From NCBI GenBank assembly GCA_003550305.1, contig QKYT01000077.1:38363-72957 (forward strand): a stretch of 34,595 nt of DNA, written 5' to 3'. Positions 1-12,825 of the stretch are shown here, piece by piece. How positions within the stretch are numbered: position 1 is the stretch's first letter; every line of letters starts with the position of its first letter. The notes under the pieces are model-generated. The model made no database searches. It was not told the origin of the DNA and saw only the letters and a program-made list of their open reading frames with translations. The position numbers and the translations under genes were made by a program. The DNA is from Glomus cerebriforme (taxonomy: Eukaryota > Glomeromycota > Glomeromycetes > Glomerales > Glomeraceae).

Positions 1-3000
1 ATGAGTTTCATTGTTTTTTTTTAAATTACGAATAAAAAATATTAAAAGATTATGGCATGATATTCAATTTTATAAACAATAATGCATGGTAAATGCATCA
101 TATATTTACTTATTCATTACTTTAATACGATTAAAAAAAAAAAAAATCGTAATCTTATTAAGGAAATAATCTCAGGTGACTCAGAGGCATCTCAGAGAAT
201 TTGGATTATTATTTTTTTTTTTTGATGAGATTAGCGGAGATGAAATTATCCTATATTCTCCGTTGGTACTCCTTGAGATAATAAATAACCAATAATTAAA
301 TGTACAGAAATCAGTTGCACAAAAGATAAGATGATAGATAAGAAACACATCAATATTTTAATTCTCACACATTCATTTAAAAGATAACAACTCTTCCCCC
401 CCACATTATATTTATACATGCGATTAATGATCAATCATTATAATAAGATTAAATAATATTATGTATGTATCACTATGTATCACGTTATTTATTTATTTAT
501 TTTTAATTAATAATTAATAATTAATTTGTTACTGCGGAAATATTTATCAATTATTTATCAATTATTTACGGAGTGGAAATATGTGATAAAAAATAGTTTC
601 AAAAATAGATAATAGTTTTAGATTTATAATTTCGAAAGATTTTGATAAAAAAAAATGTTTCCATTTAAAGAACTTGAAGAATAACTAAGTAATAATATTT
701 ATGTCATTAGGAAAAAAGTGCATGACCTAAAATATGCAAGCATGCAATGTGCCAATGTCAAATGTTCACCATCAAATGATAAAATAATAATAATAATTAA
801 AATAATCAAAATAATCACAAGATTTTCCACTCTTCAAGATGTTGAATGAATATCGAATGTTTTTGATTGGATATTAAACCGAATGATAATTATTTTTTTT
901 GGCAAAAGTTGCTGATATCAAATAGAAAAAAAAAATCCTCAAATGGACCAAAAGATAAAAAGTAATTTTGTTTCGTAATGAAACTTCTCTTTTTGTTTAT
1001 TTTTCTTAAATATTTTTGATGAATTTCAATAAATAATGATAAATCAAAATAAATAAATAAATAAATTTTTAACAAAGAAAATAATAAATTTTAATGTTGT
1101 GTAATCGATACACAATTTATATGCTTTTATCACTTATTAAAACAACGTGTAGAAATATGTGATTATGAAATACATAATATTTTTTGTTTTTTTTGATCCT
1201 TCCCTTCTTAAACTAGAAGACTCTTTGACCTGATTCATGCATAAAAAAAAAAGCGATCATGAGACTCTATTATTATTTAAATTAAATATATTATTATTAT
1301 TAAGTGAAAATTTGATATTCTTATCTCTGTTACATTTTTTTAGACGCACATGTCATTCATCATAAGACCATTCGCGGATATTTTATTCCGTAATTATTAA
1401 ATACATTATCTTTTTTCTTTAATTATCTTCTATCTTAATTTTTTCTTTGTTTCTGATTGGAGGAGTTAAACTTAAAATGGAATAAAATACAATAAGTCTT
1501 TCTCGCGTGGCAAAAAATACGCATGATATTAAAAATTCAAATCCTGGTTTTAAAAAACCTTTTTTTTTTAATTGACATCCTTTAAAGGTTTAATCTACTA
1601 AAATTCCATAAATTGTACAATTTTATCTTGTTTTTCTTGAGAACTAATGAAAAGGATATGCAATAAATTAAGTGTTAATATTACACGACCAATCATAACT
1701 CTTTTTTCTAATAATTATAATTTAAAATCGTTAAAAATTGTTCGATTTCTTGTTCGATTTTTCACCAAAATAAAATTTCAATAAATAAATAAAATAAAAA
1801 AAAGGTTAAAGACATACTTTGATTGTAAATAAATTACGTATTGATGATGCATGTTTGATCTTTTGTAAAGAAAGATAATTATTTCTTTCCTTTATTGAGA
1901 AATAAATAAATAAATATTTTTTATTTAGTCTTGGCCATATAACGTATAACAGATATTTCCACTTTCTTGTTTCTTTTATCATTTTTGATACAATAAAACT
2001 TAAAAAGAAAAACGCCAAAAAAAAGCCACATTACCAAATCTTTCTCCCGAAATCATCATTAAAAAACCTTTTTTTAATTGATACAATATATAATATTCCT
2101 GATCCTGAGAATTCTTTCTTATTTCTTTTTTTTCTTTTTAAAATTTCACATTTCTATGTTTAGTTAAATCATATATTATTAATATAAACAAATGCTCATA
2201 TATCATATATCGAAAATTTTTTAAAATTTTTTTTTAATATTTACCTTGTTTTACATATTTAATCTTTTCTATATATACAATATATATTTATGCTGACAAA
2301 TTCTTTTTTTTTTTTTTTATTCGCGATTCCTCTTTCTAATATTTCTGGGCTAACGATTTCCCTGGGGCTAAATAAACATTCCACACATTCCATGGGCTAA
2401 GTCAGTTTTTTTTTTTTTTTTTTACTATTGTTGATCATCATAAATTTAATAAACAAGGGGAAAATCTTACTTAAGACAATTCAAAAAAAAAACAACAATT
2501 AATAACAATAATAGCACTAAGTTGGAGTAGGGGGAAAAAAAAAAGTCGAATGATTTTCAAACCAGTTTTGCCATGATCTAATATCGGGTTATTATTTTTT
2601 TTTTGGATTTTCGAATGAAAAGCATACAATGAATGAAAAAAAGAATTCTAGGAAAAGGGGCCTGTCAGGTGATCGACAAGATGTTCATACGGTACTAATG
2701 TGTTTTACAAAATGCATACACTATGTATAAGCCTTATCAAGTGATCAATTCATACTATAGGTATAACAAAAAGGTTTGGTGGTAAGTTTTTTTTTTTATT
2801 TAGATAATAAAATTGGTTTGTTTTTAAATAAAAAATTCCCAACAAAAAAAAAAAAAAAAAGGAAAAGCCACATTAAATAGGTCACAGATGAACAAACCGT
2901 ATGATGAAAATTAATAACAAATTAAGAATTTTCAATTAATTTACAAAAAATGGTAATAATCTATACAATTCCTAATTTGTTATCACTCACTTCAAATAGT

Positions 3001-6000
3001 TTATTTAAAGAGAAATATCGATTCCGGGACTTTTTGAAACAGTTTTCTTTAAGAATAAAGGAAAAAAAAAACTGCAAAACAATAATAAGAATATTAATAA
3101 TAACAATTTGTTAGAAAAAAATCTTGATTATTAAATAAATTCTTTCTGCTTACAAATGTTATAAATCAAATGAAAAAAAAAAATAATAGTTACCTTTTTT
3201 TTAAAAAAGAAACCTTTTTTTGTCGTCATTAAGATTTGGCTGATGTAATATTTATTAAAGGATCTTAACCATTTTTATACATTATCCCGGTAACATTCAT
3301 TGATGCCTTGGTCCTCCTGTTAAGGCTATTATCCAATCATCATTGAATAAATGGGCCAATTAACAATGACAATGTTGTGTTCATGGTTAATGATGCACGT
3401 ATATAAATCTGTGTACCTGCAGTATCTGCACACATTGTCTAAATTTATACAATAGATTACTTAATATGTCGTGATGATATCATTTAAATGCTGTAAGCTG
3501 TAACTAATCGCGCGGAAATAATAAAACGCGTAAAAGTCTCGCTATTTACCGTATTTTTTTTTTTTTTTTTATTAATCATTCATTTTTTAGTTAATTAAAA
3601 AATTTTATTTTTATTTTATGGATAATATATATATATATATATATATATACCTATTTTATTTAATGGCAACCATATTTTAAATGCAGTAAAATAAAAACAG
3701 GTTTATTTGAAAGATCCATTTATGTTGTCATTATCAAGCATATAGTCTTATAAATTAAATTAACATAAATGGGAAATGCAACAGATTGCAATCTATGATT
3801 GGACCATGTATCAATGTATCATAATTGGGCAAGTATTATAAGGAACACCCCCGTAAATATTTTTTAAAAAAATGTAATAGGGTTCAATTGGTGAGATTTA
3901 TTTGTTCCTTAAAGGTAACAATCAAGTAAGTTACATTACATCAATCAAATGAGAAATCACCAAAACAAGGCTTTTGTTTTCGGAGAAATTTGTGAAATGT
4001 ATCGAACTTAATTTATAAAATTTAATTACTTGTTGAACAAAATACTATTACAAAAAAAAAAAAAAAACCTTTCGATAAATAAAATTCCCAATAAATTTAT
4101 TTACTAAAGATTATACAATATGATCAACTGCAGAAGGTGTGAGTGTAAATGTTCAAGATTTTAAAATTTCGTACATCCTTTATTTTTATTTATTACATTC
4201 TTTAACGTTAGCACATTTAAAAAAGTATGTTCATATGATCACACTAAAATCTCATGGATGAATGCCCGCATATAGATTTTTAGAAGTTTCGATAAATGCA
4301 TGTGAACGTATTATAATTTGAAATTTGAAAATTCTAACATTTCATCAGAGTTAATCCGTTCTAATCCAATCGGAATGAATAGAATTAATAGAAATTCATT
4401 TATATTGATCTACCAAGTACCAAGTTTTCAATACACTTTAGTTATTTTGGTAGATCCTTTAAAAACACGATTCCGAATATACAATCCCTTTTTATTGGAT
4501 TTTAATTTGTACAAATGAGTGATTGTAATTTTTTTTTTGTTTATTAAAGATTTACTCAATGCGTGATGAAAAGACTTGTTATAGAAGTACATATATGTAC
4601 ATATTAATTTTTTTGGCATGGCTTAGTCTGGATTCCTCTCTAATAAGGAATTCAATAAAAAAATTAGGATAATAATAATTATAATATAGGATGATTTCAT
4701 GTATTTCATGTATCACATTAATAATTATTAATCATTGAAATCATTACAATTTTCCCAAAAAAACATTTTACCGACTAACCGACAACCAAGATTTTTTTTT
4801 ATTCAAAGTAATTAGTTTTCCTGTGATATTGAATAGAAAGGTTTATTACCGAATGACGCGCCATTTTTGGTAAATCTCATGATAAACTCATGCAATAAGG
4901 GAGTTAAAATGTAAATTAAAATAGGAGTTAAAAAAGAAATCCATTATCGAATAATAACTTATCTATTAGTTAAAACGCGTTTCAACTGATTTCTATATTG
5001 TGTTACACTTCGTATCATTGGTTCGGATAAATAAATGCGTAATACAACTAAATCATTTAATTAATGATAAATGAAGATAAATTATCATGCTGCGGCTTTT
5101 ATCAATATTCCTTCATTATCATTAAAAAAATTAAAAATATAAAATCAGATCATATCATTCGCCCCTCATATACGTCCCCAAAATTTGTTTCTTTTTTCTC
5201 TTTTTTTTCATGCAATAAATTAAATACAAATGCATGTACAATAGTTAATCCTTAAGTCCTTTAAGTTAGATCATTTCCATTATTCAATAAGAAAAAAATA
5301 AGGAAAAACAAAAAAAACTGGTTTACAAAGTTTTTTCTTTTCTTTTATTCGTTTATACAAAGTTAAACAAACTCTGTACACATTCTTTGAAACTCTCCTT
5401 GACAATAAATATTTTTAATTTCAATTTTATCATTTATAAACAAATGGATCAAATCAAGTAAGTAAAAATGAATAGAAAAAGCAGGGGGTGAGTTTAACAT
5501 TTTTTCTTGGCTCTTAAGTTCAAACTAAAATTGTTTTTAGGTTTTATGTATTCATTAATGCAAAAGTAAAATCAAGATAAGGTGAAATTACTAAATCTAA
5601 ATAACAAAAGCAGATTCGTTCAATTTTTTTTCACCGAATTGATCCTGAGTCAGAAAAAAATGAATAATTTAAAACTTGTATTGATTGTCTTTTGAGACAT
5701 TTAAAAGAGATTCCATAATAATGTATCAATCATGATCAATTTTAAATACACATATTAACGAAATATGTAAAACAAAGTAAAAAAGATCAATCAATAAGTC
5801 ATACAATAATCAATGCATGTAATCAGATATCTACGTGAATCCACCAATACGGGACTTTCCGCAACAATGAATGAAAACGAAAAAGTGAATAATTATGTAA
5901 ATCGAATCAAAGAATTCCTAATCGCCGAATTCAATTACCCTCTATATAATCACGCTGTAGTATTCCATTAAGATTTGCTTTTTATTTTGATGAAAGGGTT

Positions 6001-7280
6001 CGTCTGCCTAACCCTTTTTGAATTAATTGCATTACAAAGGATTCTGTCGATCCCTTAAATTCCGAAATTAAAAAAAAAAAGCCATAATACCAAGAATAAA
6101 ACATAAACCCTTTATTCTTTTTCTATCTAAACCTATTAGGCTAAAAAACTGATGGAATTCGTAGCTGCATATTTGGTCGATCATTTCTATGTACATACAA
6201 GACTGGTAAATTCTCAAACTATCTGGATCATTAGATTAATGATTTTTAATTAATAAATTTTTAAAAGAAGAAAAAAAAGATCAATTGTGAGTCCAATTTA
6301 GAAACAATTCCTCTCGACATAATAGATGACATCGTTGGCGTATCTATTACATGATTTAAAATTTGTTTCTAATCCCCAATTTTAATCGTGGGCTCATTTT
6401 AGTGATTTTACGCGTAGTTATATTCTTAGTTACTTTAACGGAAATAAGAAAAGAAATGGTTCTTTTTTGTATGGAATTGGCACATTATTCCAGAAAATGC
6501 GACATTTACAGATTTAATTGGTATTTTTTTTTGCTCGGTGTTATAGCCACATAAGCCACAATAATCATGGCCGATCAGGCGATCCTATATGTGATCATAT
6601 CTAGCATATGATTAGTATATGCGCTTGTGTTACAGCAATGAAACAGTTATCACAGTTTATAGAATTTTCTTAATTCCTGAAATTACTATATATAAATTTT
6701 TGGAAAAAAAACAATGTATAAGCCACAACTATCTTATGATTTTAAATTCTATTCGAATTTTTTTTGAAACATTTGACAAAAACAAACATTTTTTTTTTTT
6801 TTACGCATGGGTATCAACATTTCCATATCAGGAAAAAACGTATATCATAAATAATGTAGATAATATGGTAACGTATATAATATTTCCAATATTATATATT
6901 TATGTAAAATATTCTTGACATAGCCTCATTAGAAATTTGAAATACTTTGAATTCGCGACCTAATCAAGTAAAAAACAATAATTTTACGCCTTTTATAATA
7001 ATTGACTCCATTTTTCTAAATTTATAATGTTTACGCCGTTCAAATCGAAAAGTAAAAGGTGTACAAGTAAAAATTCTGCGTGGAAATAAATTACATGTAT
7101 GATTATATCCAATTATTATGGTGAACAATAAAGAGATGCAACACGTTTACACGTATTATTTAAAGGATTTAAAGAAAGGTTTATATTATTGTAAGACTCA
7201 AGATTTACTCTGAGTCAAAATTATATCACATTTTCGTAATAATTTTTCCTTGAAAGAAGGTGATTTAATGAAAATGCCGA

Positions 7281-7370
7281 GAATGCCAAGGTGCATATTA
7301 ATAATAATAAAATTTGAAAGATGAACGAAAATGCCAAAGATGCATATTAATATATAATAAAATTTGAAAG
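7281..7370. repeat. imperfect tandem duplication, two units
   Basis: The segment 7281-7320 is repeated at 7327-7370. Both units contain AATGCCAA, then a GCATATTAAT stretch, and end in AAAATTTGAAAG. They differ by a few substitutions and small indels. The duplication lies in non-coding DNA and has no obvious function; replication slippage would explain it. Confidence 0.7.
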
Positions 7371-7565
7371 GCGCATATTTTTTTTTTTTTAAAAAAAAAA
7401 ATGATACTTTTATTTATTAAATAAAAAAAGATCATAAAAAGAAAAAAAAATTTTATTACACTTTTGATAAGTACAAAATTTAAAATTAAGTAGCCGATAA
7501 TAACTCGGAGAAATAAAAAAAAAAAAATCCTCACAATACTATTGCATAATTATTCAACAGAACCT

Positions 7566-8220
7566 TGTTCGACAACGTACTTTTCGCCCAAAATTTGTGT
7601 TGCAACCAGATTACGGATATATGGCGCAATTATACAGTAAACATACATAACTTTATTGCTTCATTTATCTTAGACTGAAACGCGAGAATCAAGCTCAATT
7701 GACGGTTTGCCACAACCAGAAGCTGTCAAAGAGTCCAATATACTAAAAACTTGGAAATCTTCTTCATATTATATGGAATTCGGAATCATGTTAAGAACTA
7801 ACTATGCCGCCGCCCTATAAAGTTTAATACAACCAACCTCTTGAGTTATTGATAGAATGAATTCTTTTTTCTTTAGCTAGCGGGAAAAACTCAAACTTCT
7901 ATACACAAATTAGATACGATATTGAAGTTATATTATAAGGATTAAGGGAAGCTCGAAAATGTGTTAATAGTAATACTGTAATAGTAATGAAGATATAACA
8001 CTCTATTGAACCTCAAAAGGAATTTGCGTTTGTAGTGAACTTAAAAAATACTTGATAATTGACGACGTCAAATCATGAGGAAGAGAACATACCGCTATCT
8101 ATAATGATCATAAAATTATGGACAATTAAAATTCTTCTTTCAAAATTACATGTATTATTGGAACGACAGAGATATTCCGTTCATTAGACATGAATCGATC
8201 AATCGTACCGAATTTTCTAA
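7566..8220 (+). pseudogene. possible decayed coding frame, family unknown
   Basis: One plus-strand frame carries about ten stops over some 218 codons, roughly half what I would expect by chance at this base composition. Between the stops it reads coding-like segments such as RQRTFRPKFVLQPDYGYMA near the start and HEEENIPLSIMIIKLW further on. GC content is slightly above that of the flanks. I recognise no domain. It could be an old transposon or gene remnant, or a chance pattern. Confidence 0.15.
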
Positions 8221-9002
8221 TATTTGATTGGATTAAATCAAACACACATTGTCCAACGTGTTTACATTGTAGACTGTATAAGGAAGGTTTAATTTTCTAA
8301 CAAAGATGAGAAAGGCATTTAGAAAGTTAAAAAGGATTTTTGTGAAACAAAAATATACATATCAAAAACAACTAATGCCTTTTTTAAAGATAACTATTGA
8401 TGTAAAATCACTAAATCACATGAACATAATTATCAAAATAAAATATATATGATAAGCCAATCAGCATTAAGTCTTCTTTATTTCTATTAAATCTTTGACT
8501 TGATTATATGTGAGAAATAATGTAAATTTGAAAATTACAATTATAACCATTTTTGCAAACTTTATTACTATAATAATTAATTCATTTTTAAAAGGGTCTT
8601 GGGTTTGGATATAAAAATCATTATCCCTTCGTCAAAGAAAAAAAAAAGATTCTTCAACCATCAATAAAATGTTGAATCCGATCATAAGCAATCCTCAACA
8701 TATTGAAGATGTGATATTAAACTCATTGATGAAAGGAACTGGTCATCCATTTTTCGTTAATACAAACAAATTGAAATTAAAATTTAAAAATTAAATAGTA
8801 CAGTAAAATGCATTCTCTATTGACAAGCATTTAGGATAAGTGAGATAAAGGTTGGGGCATTCGTAATGGAAAAAAAATTAAATATTCTTACCCTCATATT
8901 TAATAAATACAGTAGCTGAACACTTTCCTAATTAATCCCATTAATAAAAAGCCCCACTGTAAACATTTCAATTTCCAAATAAATTCTGATCAGACTTGTA
9001 AT

Positions 9003-9739
9003 TTATTGACCACCAAACCATCCTCCGCCACCAGATTGACTACCAGGAGCTTGTTGTTGAGCCGCTACGCTTTGATTATATTCTGCAAATCTTTGTCCTA
9101 CTCTTTCGTTATGTTTTAAAAATTTTTCAGTACATCGTTGAATACATGTTTCCTAATATATCCAATATATCCATGTATTTCGATATTAAGGAATTTTTTT
9201 TTAGTTATTAGTTAAATACGGTAAAGTGAATAACATAACACATGAATTGAATAAGTAAAATCAGATATAATTTACCTCTTTTGTTGTTAATGTTTTTGAA
9301 GTGAAATCATTAATACAATCGTTAAAACATCTATCAACCAAGTTTGAATAAAATTTCATAAAATCTCTCATCTAAAATAATTTTTTAATAGTAATATTAT
9401 ATACATACATATATATATATATAAGAATCAAAAACAAAAAAAAAAAAAAAAAAAAAATTATTAATTTCAATTTGATAATGATGTGGTTTATTAAATTAAA
9501 TATATGAATTTTAAAGATCGTATGAATGAAGAAAGAATTTAAATTTATTTATTTATTGAAGTTTTAGACAATACATGTTCGAGAATAAGGATTTTTTTTT
9601 AAAAAAAAGCAGTATTAAAGCAATCAATAAGATACTTTCAAATTAGTCAATAAAAACAGTAAAAGATAAAAACCTGCTTCTGTTCAAGTAACTTCAAAAT
9701 ATGCGCTCTTTCAGCATCATTATAATGTGAAAAGTCCAT
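9003..9739 (-). CDS. TIM9: mitochondrial import chaperone Tim9 (small Tim family)
   Basis: Small Tim proteins form a hexamer with Tim10 in the mitochondrial intermembrane space and escort hydrophobic carrier precursors to the TIM22 complex. Three exons read 9739-9674, 9371-9276 and 9152-9003 on the minus strand, all splitting at phase 0 with GT-AG introns of 302 and 123 bases. The product is 103 aa. It starts [15 protein letters not shown] and carries the twin CX3C motifs at C37/C41 and C57/C61, spaced 15 residues apart as usual for the family. These cysteines normally form two disulphides after Mia40-dependent import, and there is no cleavable presequence. The order of residues around the first motif ([11 protein letters not shown]) fits Tim9 better than Tim10, Tim8 or Tim13. 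Yeast Tim9 is about 87 aa; the extra length here is a Gln/Gly-rich C-terminal tail ending GGGGWFGGQ. All cysteines are intact, so the gene is probably functional. Confidence 0.95.
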
Positions 9740-9836
9740 ATTAACCGAAAACAAAATCTTTCCGAAGAGAAAAAATTTTTTTTTAATTCATAAGAATGAT
9801 TTAACTGTGAATTAAGATTATCCGCAAATTATAAAT

Positions 9837-9842
9837 CACGTG
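9837..9842. promoter_or_regulatory. CACGTG E-box upstream of TIM9
   Basis: A CACGTG palindrome lies about 98 bases upstream of the TIM9 start codon. Fungal bHLH factors of the Cbf1/Pho4/USF class bind this sequence, and it occurs in promoters of many nuclear genes for mitochondrial proteins. The position fits a promoter element, but a single 6-base match is weak evidence. Confidence 0.3.
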
Positions 9843-10299
9843 CCTAAGCAGTTACACTATATGATTTTGCCCCTTTTCTATGCCGGTCAAAATTAGCATA
9901 ATGCAGGCCAGTGGTGCTTATTTTCGGAGTGCTTAATAATAACTATAATTATTTCGGTCAAACATCTTATCAAAGTAATATCGAAACTTAAAAAATTTTT
10001 TCAAAAGCTGTTTTCAGACAGTCAATTCCTGCAGGTGAGATTATATATTGCCAAAATTTCGTGGCTGTCAGTTCTTTGTTGGCTTTCCGAGTACCATCAT
10101 TGTTCAAGCAAAAAAATTGATTAACTTCTAAAAGAAGTTTTAAAACGCTCACTATATTACAGTAAAATATAAATTCCGAGTTTAATTATAAACAATATCG
10201 ATTTATTTACTGAATAATATTCATATTTTTATTTTTATTTCATAAAAATAGTCTTTTTTTCTCCAACAAAAAGTATATGTTTTTTAAGTTTTGGTTTCT

Positions 10300-11570
10300 T
10301 TTATGATTTGATACTCCAAACGCCCAAATCAACCACAATAATACTGATACCGAAAATATCCTCGCAAATGACTCTCCTGCTTCTTCAAGCTGTGCCCATA
10401 TACAAAGAATGAATAAGGTTGGATGGTGTTTTTTTTTTCTTCATAATGGTAAGCAGTTATATTTTGCAATCCTGATTGTTGTTGACTTTCGTTCATATAA
10501 CTTTTTTAAAGTAGATATTGAAGGTAACCGCATAATACTTTTTATTGCTTCATAAGCAGAATCACCTTCTCGACTATAATTAAAATAACCCAAGGCAAAA
10601 ACCTAAAGAATGATAAAAAATAATAGATTATTGTTTTTTATTTAATAATTATAACACTTTCATGGGATAATGTCTTATTCCCTTGCTTTATTATTCTGAT
10701 TTCTAGTCAATTCTTGAAAAATTGGACTAAAGTACAAATATCAACTTCTTGTGCTATTTGACCCATCATTTTCTAGAGTTGATCTTGCAAGGTAGTTATA
10801 ATGTGATTTTGTTTTATAAAACAAATTTTAATAATTAATTTAATTTGATCCGTTAATTTAATATATTTTAATTGTAAATAGTTACCTTCCTCTTGCAGTT
10901 GAGCAAGAAGCATGGTTGATTTAATGGAAGAAAAATTTAATATGGGCAGTTTTATTGATCTGAAATCGTATTGTATAACAGTAAATCCTTGTCTAGAAAA
11001 TTTACCGACTTTTCTGGATCAACTTCATTCAGATTTGAAAATTGACCATCTAGATTCGCCAAAACTAATTATTTTACGAAAATTGTCAATTAATAAATGG
11101 TTTTCACAAAATTCTTGTCATAATGACATTTATAAATTTGAACAAAATACTTGATTGACCAATTTATATGATAAAAGTATTTTTCAGTGTAACTAAGAGT
11201 TTCATCAGTGGTAATAGTTAATTCTCCAAATTAAAACTATTAAAAAACAACATATATCATATTTTAAAATAATTTCAACCTTTGTCAATAATACCAAGAC
11301 GGGATGGTATAGTACTGCCATTTTTTAATAATTACATGGGAGTGTCCGTACGTGATACAATTGTTTTAACGAAGCAACGTAATTTCCCCAAGGATTGATT
11401 CCAAAATCGGTTCTGCAAATTATATAAAAAGGTGAGGTCCTGGTTAGTGAATCCTTTATCCCGTCTTGTACAAGTAAAACAAAAAAATAAAACGAAATAT
11501 TCAAACTTACCATTATTTACATCATCAACAATATTAATCAAACGAACGATTGTATTCCACAAAGTAATAA
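10300..11570 (-). pseudogene. minus-strand coding debris, possibly a P-element/THAP9-like transposase
   Basis: Several separated minus-strand segments read like protein but are broken by stops. The best, at about 10610-10455, follows a possible TTTAG splice acceptor and reads VFALGYFNYSREGDSAYEA, then MRLPSISTLKKLYE. This resembles the segment of P-element/THAP9 transposases in which a phrase of the type 'FALTLxYYSPKAY' precedes 'LPxPSTLRRW'. Further pieces at about 11562-11330 (NTIVRLINIVDDVNN before a GTAAGT donor) and 11240-11110 may belong to the same relic. No catalytic motif can be placed. The family assignment is an inference from one short stretch. A plus-strand ORF at 10912-11154 overlaps and is probably incidental. 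Confidence 0.25.
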
Positions 11571-11888
11571 CAAAGTAAGTTTTTTCTCTATTAAATTCTA
11601 GAAAAACGTCATCCCGATGCTAATCCATTTTTTCCTTTTTTCCGGATTTATAGATGTACAGAATCAAAACAGGCATATTACTCTATTTGTTATATATCGG
11701 CATTTTGATCTATGCCAAGCCGCAAATCATATTAAGCACAGTGAAATTACTTAACAAAGTCTGGCGCAATACATCAAAAAATTTCTTCTTCACGTGCCGA
11801 ATTATTGATGTTTGACACAGTATTATACTGGGTGATAAAAAAAATTGATTATAACGCATTAAGCAACAAATTTTTTAAGTATGAGATG

Positions 11889-11937
11889 GAGTGGAATGTT
11901 GTGAAAATGAATNGAGTGGAATGTTGTGAAAATGAAT
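11889..11937. other. probable assembly join: 24-bp repeat around a single N
   Basis: A 24-base sequence beginning GAGTGGAATGTTGTG is present twice, perfectly, at 11889-11912 and 11914-11937, separated only by one N at 11913. Two contig ends with an unmerged overlap, joined by a minimal gap, would look exactly like this. The true sequence probably has one copy. Confidence 0.85.
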
Positions 11938-11975
11938 CGTAGCAGTAAGTATGAATCGGAAATATTGCATTGCTT

Positions 11976-11977
<2 letters not shown>

Positions 11978-12008
<31 letters not shown>
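11978..12008. repeat. poly(T) run of 31
   Basis: An uninterrupted run of 31 T residues, the longest homopolymer I see in the window. It lies 40 bases from the N at 11913, and homopolymers of this kind are a common cause of assembly breaks. No retroelement body is visible directly beside it. Confidence 0.9.
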
Positions 12009-12011
<3 letters not shown>

Positions 12012-12402
12012 TCAGTTGCTAATCTCCCGAATTTATGCTGTAGGTTCTAAATTACTTAATCTCTCGGGAAAATTCTCATGCGGAATCGAAACTTTCTACA
12101 TGATTTATGTGGGTGGGTGGGAGTAAAATTAGTTGAGCAAAGTGATAAGTAGATGATGTATAGACAGAGAAATAATTCTGAAACATTAGTGAGCAAAGAA
12201 ATAACTTGATCACATTAAATGGCCTAAGATCCACGAATTCCCTCCCTCTTTGATAGCATCATATATTTTGCTTTCTTCCCTTATGTATCTGAAAATAAAG
12301 CATTTATTTGTTTGCCCACATTTTGTAGGTGGTGTACTATATGAATCAGACTCATTTAATAATTAAAAATTAATTAAAGTAATACATGAATTTATTAAGT
12401 AT

Positions 12403-12545
12403 CTGGGGGACAGTTTTAAAAATTTATTTGTCACACACTATTTGTTATCGGTATCAATCAACTTTTGGCCGACATTATGGCATTAAGAAATTAACCATAT
12501 GACAAATAAGTGCGTGACAAATATCGAAAAAAATTCTGTCCCTAG
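12403..12545. mobile_element. small inverted-repeat element (MITE), about 143 bp
   Basis: The left arm begins CTGGGGGACAG and contains ATTTGTCACACACTATTTGT. The right arm, read in reverse complement, begins CTAGGGACAG and contains ATTTGTCACGCACTTATTTGT. The arms are about 45 bp each, around a roughly 50-bp centre with no coding potential. This is the layout of a non-autonomous DNA transposon. I could not fix the target-site duplication. It lies 280 bp from the Tc1-like transposase relic, but its termini do not obviously match that element. Confidence 0.75.
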
Positions 12546-12825
12546 TGAAATATTTTACTATGATCACGTGGGGTGGAAAAGTGTCGGTAATACTGGGGAA
12601 GCGTAGGAAGCGTAACTCTGGTCAAAAGTCACGTTACAGAAAACTTTTTTGGGGTGCACTTAGGGTAGTTAGTTTATGCAATCAGTTATACAAATACAAT
12701 GAAATAGATTTTTAAAGATCTGACAAGAATTTTAATATAAAATAAATTAAATAAAATGTCTATTTTTTTTTTAATTTTTCAATAAATGATATACTCTTTA
12801 ATACATATATTAAGAATATTAAAAT

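Larger units (their letters stand above)
1..9002. other. AT-rich region without a supported gene
   Basis: About 9 kb of AT-rich DNA with many A and T homopolymers. I see no splice-consistent chain of exons and no recognisable protein. Visible structure is limited to an (AT)n run near 3624-3648, a short imperfect tandem duplication near 7281-7370, and a possible decayed reading frame at 7566-8220. Two short ORFs with fairly ordinary amino-acid composition occur on the plus strand (5867-5971, 34 codons plus stop; 8669-8794, 41 codons plus stop), but neither can be joined to other exons. The open frames elsewhere have the Phe/Ile/Lys/Asn composition expected by chance in such DNA. Confidence 0.6.

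Noticed and set aside
5867..5971. Plus-strand 34-codon ORF MNENEKVNNYVNRIKEF...
   Set aside because: Good composition but too short, with no neighbouring exon or promoter evidence.
8669..8794. Plus-strand 41-codon ORF MLNPIISNPQHIEDVIL...
   Set aside because: Short, no homologue recognised, no adjoining exon; lies downstream of TIM9 on the opposite strand.
10912..11154. Plus-strand 80-codon ORF (MVDLMEEKFNMGSF...)
   Set aside because: Composition is fairly normal, but no splice partners or known family are visible and it overlaps minus-strand coding debris. Could be real, but I cannot support it.
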